From contig JBAIZL010000008.1 of the NCBI GenBank assembly GCA_036971475.1, positions 7,957,501-8,021,500 of the forward strand: a stretch of 64,000 bases of DNA, given 5' to 3'. The notes beneath the pieces are model-generated. The model had not been told where the DNA came from. It was given only the letters and a program-made list of their open reading frames with translations, and made no database searches. Of the stretch, positions 55,378 to 64,000 are shown one piece after another. Within the stretch, counting starts at the first letter, position 1, and every line of letters begins with the position of its first letter. The DNA comes from Prosapia bicincta (lineage: Eukaryota > Arthropoda > Insecta > Hemiptera > Cercopidae). A program made the position numbers and the translations under genes.

Positions 55378-57888
55378 TTATTTAATTTGTTCTACCTGAA
55401 ATTTATCTGATTCTCCCTGGTGTGCCTCCCTTGGTTCATAAAATTTCTTTAACAAGCTAATATGGAAAATTCCTCTAATTTTATTGCTTCTAGCATCTTT
55501 GATTTCATAAGTCGCTTTGCCATATTTCCTGGTGATCACATAAGGTCCATCATATACATAAAATAATTTTGCCATCTCACCTCTTATACCCTGTGGTTGC
55601 CAATTTTCTTTTACTAATACCTTGTCCCCAACATTTAATTCTTCTATTTTATGAGTTTTATTAAATTTCTCTGCTCTCTTATGAGCCTTCTTCTTAATTC
55701 TACTCCTAGCAATTTCTAAATGTCTTTCTAAATTTATTAATTTTGAACTCCAGCCAAAATTTTTTATTTCCTTTTGCCAAAACCTTTCATCCTGAATTCC
55801 TAGTTGTAGCTGGTTAGGTGTGTATCCTGTAGTCTCATGAGGAATTTCATTAATTGCCTGGTTAATAACCTCTACATACTTTCCCCATTCTCTATGGTTA
55901 TGATGACAATATGTTCTCAAACATCTAATGATCTCCTTATTCACCCTCTCAACGATATTGCTTTGTGGCCTCCTTATTGGAGAAAATATTCGTTTCATTT
56001 CTCTATTTTTTATATACTCCAGCCATTTCTTATTATTAAACTGGGTTCCATGATCAGTCTGTATTCTTTCTACTCTTCCGAAATTTTCTATATAATTTTC
56101 TAAACATTTAATTGCCTCCCCTGTGGTTGCCTTTTTCAATTTATAGATTTGAACGAATTTTGTAAATACATCTAACATTACTAATAAATACTTATAGCCT
56201 CCTACAGTTCTTTGAAATGGTCCTATAAAATCAATTGACAATTGCTCCTTTGGTTTTTCCACCTGGATCCCTTTCATCTCTCCAAAATTACCTTGGGTTA
56301 CATTTTTAGCTCTTTGACAAATATTACATGTTTTAATAATTCCCCTAATGCTTTTTCCCATCTTCTTCCAAGTGAAGCTCTCTGATAATATGGTATGACA
56401 TTTCTTAGCTCCTGCATGCAGGTAATATTCATGACAAGTACCCACTATTTCTTTAATCATTCCCTTTGGTACTACTATTTTCCAACTTTCCCTATTTCTT
56501 TTGTATACTAAGTTATTAATAATTTTATAATTTTGAAGATAATTTTGAATGTTTTCTTTTATTTCTCTAACTTCCAAATCTTCTACTTGTAATTTACTAA
56601 ATTCTTTAAATTTTGTACACATTTCCATATCCATAACTCTTTCTATATAATTTATTTGTAATTCTGAATTTTGGTCTCTTCTTTCAAACTTATTTTTGTC
56701 ACAAGGGTTCCTGCTCAATAGGTCTGCAACTACATTTTCTTTTCCTTTACAGTGTTCAATAGTATAATCATACTCTTGCATTAGTAATATCCATCTATGC
56801 AATCTTGAATTTAAAATTTTACAAGTCTTAATAAAAGTTAAGGCCTGATGGTCAGTCTGGATCACAATTTTTCTTCCTAGGATGATCTGTCTTGCTTTCT
56901 GCAGACAAAACAATATAGCAAGTAATTCCTTCTCAGTGGTATAATATTTAACTTCACTTCCTTTTAATGTGCGGCTCATAAACATTACTGCCTTTTTCTC
57001 CCCCCTTTCATCAATCTGATAGATGTGTCCTCCTATGGCATATTCACTGGCATCTGTTTGTAGGTAAAATGTTTTCTGGTAATCTGGGTGAGTAAGTACA
57101 TTTGTTTCCAAAAATTTTTTCTTTAATTTAATAAAATTTCGCTCCTCCTCTTCTGTCCAAATAAATTTGTTTCTATTAGATAATAATTTTAATAATGGTT
57201 GTACAAATTCTGAATATTTTTCTATAAATTTATTATAATAATTAGCCATTCCAATAAAACCTTTTAACTGTCGAGGATTTTTAGGTGAGGGAAATTCTAA
57301 TATAGCTCTAACCTTCTCTTCATCCATTTTTACTCCATTTGTAGTCAATCTATATCCTAAGAATGAAATATCTTTTCTACAGAACTCTGATTTATCAAAT
57401 TTAATGGTCATGTTGTTTTTTAAAAAAATTTGGAAGATCCTTTCTAGGTGTTTTTTATGCTCCTCAAATGTCTCAGACATACAGACTATATCATCTACAT
57501 ATATTAAGGTGAAATCTTCTAATTCCTCCCTCATAATACTGTCCATAGCTCTTGCCAATGCTGCTAGAGATGTTTTCAATCCATAGGGTGTAACAACAAA
57601 TTGGTATGTTTTCCCTCTATGTTGGAATGCAGTATATTTTCTTGACTCCTTTTCCAATTCAACCTGCCAGAAACTGTTAGTGAGGTCCATGGTACTCAAC
57701 CAATTAACTCTCTTTGCTCTGTGTAGAATCTCATTTATTCCTCTATAGCAATCATAATCCGGAATTATAATTTCATTTAGTTTTCTTGCATCTAAACATA
57801 ATCTAACTTTCCCATTGGTTTTGATGACTGGGACTATTGGATTAATATATGGACTAGTACTTCTTTCAATTATACCTAACCTCAACAT
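55378..57888 (-). CDS. pol: Gypsy pol, RT-RNase H-integrase part
   Basis: 836 codons from the first Met; the frame is open up to the stop at 57946-57948. Domains from that Met: RT 1-235 (VRLCLDARKLN, DLTNSFWQV, FTLIYVDDIV with YVDD at 130-133), RNase H 270-395 (LQTDASEYA, ELLAIL, IQTDHQAL, VADLLSR), integrase with HHCC zinc site (H486, H491, C521, C524), DFIGPF (D553), TDHGTQFN (D612) and E648 (D-35-E), and a GPY/F-type end (YDGPYVI). It copies and integrates the element. No frameshift within this part; stop at 55378-55380. Confidence 0.95.
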   Translation of the reverse strand: MLRLGIIERSTSPYINPIVPVIKTNGKVRLCLDARKLNEIIIPDYDCYRGINEILHRAKRVNWLSTMDLTNSFWQVELEKESRKYTAFQHRGKTYQFVVTPYGLKTSLAALARAMDSIMREELEDFTLIYVDDIVCMSETFEEHKKHLERIFQIFLKNNMTIKFDKSEFCRKDISFLGYRLTTNGVKMDEEKVRAILEFPSPKNPRQLKGFIGMANYYNKFIEKYSEFVQPLLKLLSNRNKFIWTEEEERNFIKLKKKFLETNVLTHPDYQKTFYLQTDASEYAIGGHIYQIDERGEKKAVMFMSRTLKGSEVKYYTTEKELLAILFCLQKARQIILGRKIVIQTDHQALTFIKTCKILNSRLHRWILLMQEYDYTIEHCKGKENVVADLLSRNPCDKNKFERRDQNSELQINYIERVMDMEMCTKFKEFSKLQVEDLEVREIKENIQNYLQNYKIINNLVYKRNRESWKIVVPKGMIKEIVGTCHEYYLHAGAKKCHTILSESFTWKKMGKSIRGIIKTCNICQRAKNVTQGNFGEMKGIQVEKPKEQLSIDFIGPFQRTVGGYKYLLVMLDVFTKFVQIYKLKKATTGEAIKCLENYIENFGRVERIQTDHGTQFNNKKWLEYIKNREMKRIFSPIRRPQSNIVERVNKEIIRCLRTYCHHNHREWGKYVEVINQAINEIPHETTGYTPNQLQLGIQDERFWQKEIKNFGWSSKLINLERHLEIARSRIKKKAHKRAEKFNKTHKIEELNVGDKVLVKENWQPQGIRGEMAKLFYVYDGPYVITRKYGKATYEIKDARSNKIRGIFHISLLKKFYEPREAHQGESDKFQVEQIK

Positions 57889-57945
57889 TTTCTCTATCTC
57901 TTCTTGTACCTGATCTTGGTACTTTGTAGGAATTGGGTAATTTCT

Positions 57946-58884
57946 TTAGTAAAATGGTACATCTTCTCTAACTTTAATCTTATGTTTATATGCAGTGCAT
58001 AAACCGGGCTGGTCTGAAAATACTTCTTTATACTTTTCTATTAAATCACTCATCTCCTGTCTTTGTTCCTCAGTTACCTCTTCATTCCCTATTCTTTCAA
58101 AAATATCCTCTTTTTTTATCTCTCCCTCCTCTTGTACAATTTTAATATAATTTTTACTCTGGTTTCCAAAAGTTTCAAATTCTTCCCATTTTTCCATATC
58201 ATTCATTCCTTCCTGTTCATCACAACTCAATTCCTCCTCCATCTCATTTTCAAAATTATTCATCTCCCCTTTAAATTTTGTCTCTCCATCTACACTCATT
58301 TTTGATTTATGTAATTTGTTTTCATATTTAAACTCCATTTCCCATTTTCCAAAATCAAGTTGTGCCTCCACATCCATCAACATATCCGTACCTATAATAA
58401 ATTTTCTCAATAAGCCTGGCACCACTAGGCATTGAAACGGATATTTTACACCTCCTATTTCTCCTATTACCATGATCATTTTGTTTATCTTTTTAGTTTT
58501 CTTATTTGTTGCAGTCCGAATGGTTAAATTTTTTATTGGTAGGATTTCTATTTTTCCTATTTTATTTTTATTCTCTAACATCCATTTCTCCTGGATACAT
58601 GTTACGTTACTGCCTGTGTCTATTAATGCTAGTAAACTTGTATCTTCCATCTTAATCTCTATCTCTGGGTTTATTATTTTTTTTTCAATTCCTAAATTAT
58701 AATTTCTCTCCTCATCTTCTTGTTCTAAAAATTTTCTACTGATTAATACATTATTTATAGTTAACTTAATTTTATCGTAGGAGCTTTTATCAAATTTTAT
58801 CACTGGCAACCTCATTTGTTCTGTTTGATGCTCCTTTTCCTGATCCAAGGCGACGATACCAGTGTTCTCTAGTTTTCCGTTTGA
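57946..58884 (-). CDS. pol: Gypsy pol, protease and RT leader, ends at an in-frame TAA
   Basis: The frame is open from 58884 to the TAA at 57946-57948. The aspartic protease motif LALIDTGSNVTC lies about 75 codons after TTG 58848, with RKFIIGTDMLMD as the second conserved block. An acidic linker leads to IEKYKEVFSDQPGLCTAYKH, the usual lead-in of Gypsy RT. The stop falls just before the RT's own start and the same frame continues open beyond it, so gag-pol is interrupted by a single nonsense codon. It overlaps gag by 16 nt in the -1 frame. Confidence 0.9.
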   Translation of the reverse strand, partial: SNGKLENTGIVALDQEKEHQTEQMRLPVIKFDKSSYDKIKLTINNVLISRKFLEQEDEERNYNLGIEKKIINPEIEIKMEDTSLLALIDTGSNVTCIQEKWMLENKNKIGKIEILPIKNLTIRTATNKKTKKINKMIMVIGEIGGVKYPFQCLVVPGLLRKFIIGTDMLMDVEAQLDFGKWEMEFKYENKLHKSKMSVDGETKFKGEMNNFENEMEEELSCDEQEGMNDMEKWEEFETFGNQSKNYIKIVQEEGEIKKEDIFERIGNEEVTEEQRQEMSDLIEKYKEVFSDQPGLCTAYKHKIKVREDVPFY

Positions 58885-60791
58885 CTATGTGCACCATCCT
58901 CCTTCCTTGTCCCCACACATCTCCTTGTCTCTATCTGATTTATTTCCTTCTGGCTCCTGTCATTGGTTCTGTAATTCCTGTCTCCTCTATTTTCTCGACT
59001 ATTTTCCTGCCCTGGTCTTGGTTCAATATTCCCCCTCATATGATTATCTATTCTTCTGTTAAAAAACTGGACATATGGCCGTCCTTCACTTCTATATTCA
59101 TTCCTTCTATACAATTCTCCTGGTCCTGGAAATCTTCTATTTCCCTGCTGTCTCATCCCTTCCTCACCCCTTCTGGGTGGAAATCTATTTCCATTCTGTT
59201 CCTCTCTAGGGGTAGGCCTATTCCATGGTCCCCTGTTTCTCTGTCTTATTTCCTTATTTCTCTCCTCTATATCCTCCTCATTTAGCATCCTTTCCATCTC
59301 TCGGATCGTTTTTATATTTTGTACTCTTCTTGACAACTGTATCCTTTCATTAAAATGCCGGCTTAATCTCCGGACTATCTCTTCCTCATTTTGCGGTGGT
59401 GTCATGTTCTTTAAAACTATGACTCTTTCTATGAAATAATCTGCTCTGGCTCTTCCATTTCCCTCTATATACCTTTCATTTTCTATTCTCTCTTTAATGC
59501 CTTCCTGTATTTCTTTGGCCCAGTATCTTTCTATAAACCTATCTTGTAAATCCGCGAAATTTTCCACCTCCTCTCTGATTGATTCCCACCATCTTGCCGC
59601 TCCTACTTCCAAGACTCTATCTATGATTCCTCTCCATTCATTTTCAAATCCTTCCCCTGTCCTACATCCAAATTTTCTCTCCACATACCTATCCAGTCTT
59701 TTTAGGAACTCCATAGGGTTACCATTCCTACCATTAAATTTTGGCATCTCCTCCTGATTCCCGCATGACACCTGTATTATCCTTAGGCCTTCTCCTCCTT
59801 TATTTTCTTCCACCTTCTTTTCTACCTTTTCCATTCTCTGGGTCAATTCCCCTTGTTTCTCATTATTCCTCCTTCCTTCTGTTTCCAATCGGTCAATTCT
59901 ATCATTATTATTGTTTTTCTCAATCGCTATCTCCCTATTTAAAACTCTTAACTCTTCCCTGTTCTGTATTGTCATTTTTTCTACCTTCTCTATCTCTTTC
60001 TTATTAATCTCTGTCACATCAGCTATTATTTCTTTTGTTTCCTCTAATTTCTCCTTAATCTTCTCCTCTAAGTCTCTTCTCATAACTCCTATTTCAGCAT
60101 TATTCTCTGTTCTCAACTGTTCCCTCATATCCTCTATCATTCTCCTATTTTCTTCCTTTAGGCTTTCGAATTTCTTATCCATTTCCAACCTACTTGAGGC
60201 AAATCCTCTGTTCATCTCTTCTTTCATCTCCTTATTTTCCTCCTTTATATTCTCATTTAATTCTTTTCTTATTTCGTCCATCTTATCTAATTGTCTATTC
60301 ATATTCTCACTCATTTCTTTCATCTCCTCTTTTCCTTCATTTATATTCTCTTTTAATTCCTTTTTTAATTCTCTCATATCCTCCTTCATTTCCTCTCTCC
60401 CTTTTAGACTCATTTCCATGAGAGATCTCATCATTTCCCTCAATTCTTCATTCTCATTATTTCCCTTTTTCTGTTGGGTTTGCATCAGTGGTAATCCCCT
60501 AGCCTCATCTACTTGGGTTTCCACCTCACTCTCTTCTATAGGCATATCTGTGCCTTCCGTTTCTGTCTCTTGTATTTCTAGGCTTGTCCCTTCTTCCAAT
60601 TCTATTAGGCCTATTGTAGCTTCTTCCTCTTTTTCATCTATTTTTTCTTTTAATGTCACATATTTTCCTTTTGCAGCTTCCTCAATTGCTGTACCCTTCC
60701 TAGACCTACTATGTTTGTTATATTCCTCTAATTTTTCTGTTTTTTTCGCTTTCTCCCTCCTTAAATTATATGTACCTGTTTCAGATTCCAT
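58869..60791 (-). CDS. gag: Gypsy gag polyprotein
   Basis: 640 codons, ATG at 60791, stop TAG at 58869-58871. N-terminal acidic region, then a long K/E-rich coiled coil (about residues 115-340; ELREMMRSLMEMSLKGREEM, many EMK and EEN heptads). A retrotransposon-gag core follows (about 350-510; MPKFNGRNGNPMEFLKRLDR, GAARWWESIREEVENFADLQ, FIERYW), then an R/N/G-rich basic tail (510-620). It forms the particle and binds RNA. No CCHC zinc knuckle is visible; the basic tail may replace it. The pol frame is -1 relative to gag. Confidence 0.92.
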   Translation of the reverse strand: MESETGTYNLRREKAKKTEKLEEYNKHSRSRKGTAIEEAAKGKYVTLKEKIDEKEEEATIGLIELEEGTSLEIQETETEGTDMPIEESEVETQVDEARGLPLMQTQQKKGNNENEELREMMRSLMEMSLKGREEMKEDMRELKKELKENINEGKEEMKEMSENMNRQLDKMDEIRKELNENIKEENKEMKEEMNRGFASSRLEMDKKFESLKEENRRMIEDMREQLRTENNAEIGVMRRDLEEKIKEKLEETKEIIADVTEINKKEIEKVEKMTIQNREELRVLNREIAIEKNNNNDRIDRLETEGRRNNEKQGELTQRMEKVEKKVEENKGGEGLRIIQVSCGNQEEMPKFNGRNGNPMEFLKRLDRYVERKFGCRTGEGFENEWRGIIDRVLEVGAARWWESIREEVENFADLQDRFIERYWAKEIQEGIKERIENERYIEGNGRARADYFIERVIVLKNMTPPQNEEEIVRRLSRHFNERIQLSRRVQNIKTIREMERMLNEEDIEERNKEIRQRNRGPWNRPTPREEQNGNRFPPRRGEEGMRQQGNRRFPGPGELYRRNEYRSEGRPYVQFFNRRIDNHMRGNIEPRPGQENSRENRGDRNYRTNDRSQKEINQIETRRCVGTRKEDGAHSQTEN

Positions 60792-61003
60792 TTTTTTTTA
60801 AATTTCTTTATCTAAAATTTCAAAATTCCCCTTTATTCTATTTAAATTTTGAAAATTAAAAAAATTATTGACTTATGGTTGCAAAGTCCTGAAAAGTAAA
60901 CAATATTAATACAAATATTTAATTAATAATCTTATCTAAAGTGCCTTGAGGTTAATTCTTAAAATTTTTTTTTTATAATCGAGCCCCACGTTTGTGTGCC
61001 AAA
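60792..61003 (-). promoter_or_regulatory. Gypsy 5' leader with candidate primer-binding site
   Basis: Directly inside the 5' LTR the minus strand reads TTTGGCACACAAACGTGGGG, beginning with TGG as needed for pairing with a tRNA 3' CCA end. The tRNA was not identified. The remaining leader of about 190 nt is AT-rich with no frame. Confidence 0.55.
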
Positions 61004-62187
61004 TGTAATAATTGGTAATTTTGTTTTATACAAGTCTTAATAAAAGTTATAATTTAAAAGAAATAACAATTCAATGCTGCTTTTTGTTACAATAAATTTT
61101 TTAATATCTTAAAATGACATTCCTTTTATCTTTTACAAAGTCACTTACTAATTAAAAATTCTTATTTCCTCTACAAAGAATTACAAAAATTAAGCTTTAT
61201 TAGCCTAAGTCTAAAATTTGTTATGGCAGCAAGAAGTTTAGTTATAAAATTTAATATGAATTGAAATTGATTTAATTATTTCAATTTGAGCTTGAGCTCT
61301 CTTTATCTCGGGTTAAATAGGTGGGTTTTCTAAATTTTGACTAATAAATTTTGAGTTGGCACTTTCAAAAAAATATCTAAATTACAATTCTTACAAGTTA
61401 AAATTTTTACAAGTTATTTTAGTTCCTAATTAAATAATTTCCTGAATAATGTCTTCTTAATTGATCAGTTCAATGGTTTGGCTTATTGTTACTCTGTAAT
61501 TATGATTTAAATACGATACTGCACTTTCCGCACCAGTTAAAAAATAAAATTTTTACAGCCAATTCTGAATACGTCTTCCTCGTTCCGATGCTTTGTTCCA
61601 ACTCTACTGACGCTACCTTTGTTAGCAATAAAAATGGCCAAATCGTGAATTTCCGCTATTTTTTCGTTTATTCCTTGTAAGTACAGCTTTACGGATGTCA
61701 TGTTCTTCTTCTTTACGGATACACTTCTTCTTCTTAACAACTGCACTTAAATTTCTTTGCATTTAAATCCAAAACTGTTTTATATTATATCTCCACGAGA
61801 AATATTTAAACGAATATCTTTTGCCGGTCAATGCGCACGCAACTCCACAAATCCGTTATTCATCGTGTTTACTACAGCACATTCCACTAGCTTGCCGTGT
61901 GAAAGTTTTAAGTGTATTTTTACATAGTTCTATTTAAATTGTTACCTATCAATTATTTCTAATACATTTTCTTATAAATAGTGATGTGTATTTTTTCTTT
62001 TTATATAAAATCTTGTGATTAGATCTAAAATGTGGCCGTGTGCATTTTCTACACAAGTGAAATTAGGTTATGTTTACAATTCGTTCCTGGTATATTTTAG
62101 TAATTTTTTACATACTGAATTTATTTACATATATTTATCTTAATTTGGTAAGTGCCTTTTATATATATACTATTTCAAAATGTTACA
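61004..62187 (-). repeat. LTR (5' LTR of the element)
   Basis: 1184 bp, partner of 53387-54571. It should contain the promoter for the minus-strand transcript; no TATA box stands out in such AT-rich DNA. Followed by (AT)n at 62188. Confidence 0.95.
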
Positions 62188-62286
62188 ATATATATATATA
62201 TATATATATATATAGATAGATTTTTTTGGACTAGGAGACTGACAGACTTACCTGGTAAGAGTCCACACTGTAGTCTTGGAAAAAAA

Positions 62287-62351
<65 letters not shown>

Positions 62352-62453
62352 CTCAACTGTAAAAAATAAATATATATTATTTTACCATTTAATAAAGATT
62401 TAATAAAAGATTTTGAGATAGTTTAAAATAGGCATACAAGAGTCTAAATACAA
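62188..62453 (-). mobile_element. (AT)n tracts and PLE-A 3' end scrap
   Basis: (AT)n at 62188-62214, then the PLE-A terminal sequence on the minus strand (complement of AAGTCTGTCAGTCTCCTAGT near 62232-62252), an A-run at 62279-62303 and a further (AT)n at 62304-62348. With 53387 on the other side, this shows the Gypsy element jumped into PLE-derived AT repeats. Confidence 0.75.
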
Positions 62454-63121
62454 AGTGACCAAAATATATCAGAGGTTTTTAAATTAAAATACACATAATT
62501 ATGTTGTTAATTAGAACTTATATTACATTTAAATCTTTACGGCATAAAGAAAAAAATCAGCTCAAATCTGGTGACCTTTGAGGCCACGGTATATCACAGA
62601 AACGCGAAATGAGACTTCCTGGAACATGTGACATACCACTGCCATTTTATCTCGAGAACTGTTTACAGTGGTGCCATCTTGCAGGAAACATTGTTTTTAT
62701 TATTGAGTAAACAAAACCATTAAAATGAAATGCTGCATGTCTACTTGGCGACTGACTTTGGCTACACATCAATGCTTGCGCAACAATTTCAGTAATTCTT
62801 TTAATACTTCCTAGCAGAATTATTTCAAACAGGAGTCTTTTTTTTTAGAATACTTTCCTTTGTTCTTTAGTTGTTAACCCACATGAGAACGTATTGCTGC
62901 TCGGAACAATATCATAGCGTTCAAGTTGAAAGTGAACGTGAAAAAGCGGCTGTGCAGCCAAAATTGACTCACTATTTCGCACATTGTAAGCAAACATACA
63001 GTGCTCTACCATTCACTGCTCCATGAATAATGTAATTGCATCATGTGCAGAGGTATGTGCTTGCAGTCCCCCTCCAAACGACTGCTGTGCGCTTTCAAAA
63101 ACATTCAATTTTTTTGGTCAC
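62454..63121 (-). pseudogene. Tc1/mariner-like TIR transposon relic
   Basis: Ends GTGACCAAAATATATC at 62456 and the complement of GGTGACCAAAAAAATTG at about 63120. On the minus strand, SLISRFCDIPWPQRSPDLS near 62620-62560 is the ISRxGDIPWPPRSPDLTPxDFFLWG block of an IS630/Tc1-type transposase, followed by an in-frame stop. The rest is unreadable. Internally deleted (668 bp). Confidence 0.75.
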
Positions 63122-63129
63122 CTATACCT

Positions 63130-63764
63130 GAAGGAGTTTGGCAACTCAATAAACCAACACAAATGTTAGGTAAGTTAGGGATTTATAAAGTAAAATGCAA
63201 TTAATGTGATAAAATTTACATTAACCAAACAAAAAGGAAAATTTTAACTAGATATAACGAATGTTAATTAGTCATACAAAATTTTAAAGACTGGAAAAAT
63301 CACGCATTTCTATTCACATCCTTAAAATTACACATAAATTAAAAATAATCAACCAAAAATTAGTTAAAAATATCAAATTAAAATATATGGTTGATAGTTT
63401 TGAAAGTGATTATCAATAAATTCAACTTATTAAATTCTGAGACAGGACCTACTTATAATTCTCTATTATGTTACAAGGTTAAATCATAGTTTCAGTCGTT
63501 AGTTTGTGTAAAATATACTAACATTAATAACAAATCTGTAAAATCAAATATCAAACGTAGACCTAGCACATCAAGTTGATGGACCAAACCTTACTGTGGC
63601 GGTATTGGAGAGTGGGGGACCTTGCTGCTACGCAATTGGTTGGATAGTGTAAGAAGTGAGGACGCTAAGAATGTATGTAAATTTATGTTTACAGACCAAA
63701 CGTAGTTAGTTTTGTAATAATTCCCTCTGAAGATGATTGCTTTGCAGCCGAAATGTAGACCAGG
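63130..63764 (+). pseudogene. Penelope-like element PLE-D, copy 2 (GIY-YIG and 3' end)
   Basis: LGIYKVKCN then CDKIYINQTKRKIL near 63174-63245 is the GIY-YIG start (YIG as YIN), then stops. The 3' end has the PLE-D hammerhead-like motif at 63724-63764. Same family as 34930-35560. Confidence 0.7.
63724..63764 (+). ncRNA. hammerhead-like motif, PLE-D copy 2
   Basis: CCT (63724-63726), consensus core CTGAAGA (63727-63733), extra T, helix II GATTGC-TTT-GCAGCC (one mismatch, one G-U), GAAA (63750-63753), TGTAGACC where TATACATA stands in copy 1 (the U before the cut site is lost), then AGG pairing with CCT. Degenerate relative to 34977-35019. Confidence 0.45.
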
Positions 63765-64000
63765 ACATAAATAAAAAAAAGTCTTTGTGGTTCAAGAGGC
63801 TTTTACACCGCAATTGCTCCAATATATTCTTTTAATTCATATTACTTTTTTGTGCTAATGATGGTTAAAAATCATCAATATTTAACCTTAAATTATTACA
63901 TATTTTTAATAAGACATTACTTAGCTCAGTTAGGTAATTATTACTTGATAATAAATTTTTTAAACTTTATAATACTTATAATGCAATTACTAAAGTTGGT
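63765..64000. other. window end, nothing recognised
   Basis: AT-rich DNA after the PLE-D end; too short to judge. Confidence 0.5.

Larger units (their letters stand above)
53387..62187 (-). mobile_element. Gypsy LTR retrotransposon, nearly intact
   Basis: Two LTRs (53387-54571, 1185 bp; 61004-62187, 1184 bp) start TGTAATAATTGG and end TGTTACA in plus-strand orientation. They appear identical except for one substitution and one length change in a T-run near 54380/61990. Flanks are (AT)n on both sides, consistent with a 4-bp ATAT duplication. Gag, protease, RT, RNase H and integrase are read on the minus strand in Ty3/Gypsy order. The near-identity of the LTRs implies a recent insertion. Confidence 0.95.

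Noticed and set aside
59911..60801. 296-codon plus-strand open frame
   Set aside because: Antisense to the gag coiled coil; the F/S/L-rich composition is what the complement of a K/E/R-rich frame gives. No family.
48824..64000. Search for the upstream Dicer exon with Walker A (PTGxGKT) on the minus strand
   Set aside because: Nothing convincing found; the region is intron-like DNA, PLE and LINE relics and the Gypsy element. The exon is taken to lie outside the window or to have escaped recognition.

Overview
The window is AT-rich eukaryotic nuclear DNA from an arthropod, most likely an insect. The evidence is a spliced Dicer gene of the Dicer-2 type with a short helicase insert, plus a repeat content typical of insects: mariner, Tigger/pogo, hAT and piggyBac transposons, I-like LINEs with RNase H, several families of Penelope-like elements (PLEs) and a Gypsy LTR retrotransposon. 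No bacterial genes, tRNA, rRNA or CRISPR were seen.

Host gene. Nine exons of one Dicer gene can be read on the minus strand, in order 48823-48698, 44540-44365, 43743-43512, 34753-34608, 33087-32913, 30887-30757, 21191-20951, 10291-10137 and 7366-7234. Each has AG acceptor and GT donor dinucleotides, all eight junction phases are compatible, and together they give 1515 nt = 505 codons. They cover the second half of the DExH helicase lobe (DECH), motif III, the Hel2i insert, the C-terminal helicase lobe and the start of the Dicer dimerisation (DUF283) region. The Walker A exon(s) and the PAZ/RNase III exons were not found and should lie beyond the window edges.

Layout. 1-7 kb: two dead mariners, a Tigger relic with a hAT-like element nested in it, and a piggyBac-like repeat. 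7-10.3 kb: exons 9 and 8 (numbered as found here), a foldback repeat and another mariner. 10.7-20.4 kb (intron): PLE-C copies, a hAT, a Tigger, a MITE and a palindromic PLE-A. 20.4-30.8 kb: exon 7, then an I-like LINE interrupted by an inverted arm and a PLE, then palindromic PLE-C ends. 30.8-34.8 kb: exons 6, 5 and 4, a non-autonomous piggyBac and a LINE RNase H relic. 34.9-43.1 kb: PLE-D, mariner, PLE-A2, PLE-F and a Tigger with intact ends. 43.1-48.8 kb: a Tigger MITE, exons 3, 2 and 1, and a 1.5 kb minisatellite. 49.4-53.4 kb: a Tigger deletion derivative, a PLE-C palindrome and a young 5'-truncated LINE. 53.4-62.2 kb: a nearly intact Gypsy element on the minus strand. 62.4-64 kb: a TIR transposon relic and a PLE-D end.

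Most notable. (1) The Dicer introns are filled with long inverted repeats (arms of about 37 to 790 bp), so the pre-mRNA of a dsRNA-cutting enzyme could itself fold into long dsRNA. (2) Ends of several unrelated-looking PLE families carry a hammerhead-ribozyme-like core (CUGANGA-like, helix II, GAAA-like, with helices I and III in the best copies), nearly always with one extra base before helix II. (3) The Gypsy element has near-identical LTRs and one in-frame stop between protease and reverse transcriptase. All calls are from reading the sequence; no searches were run.
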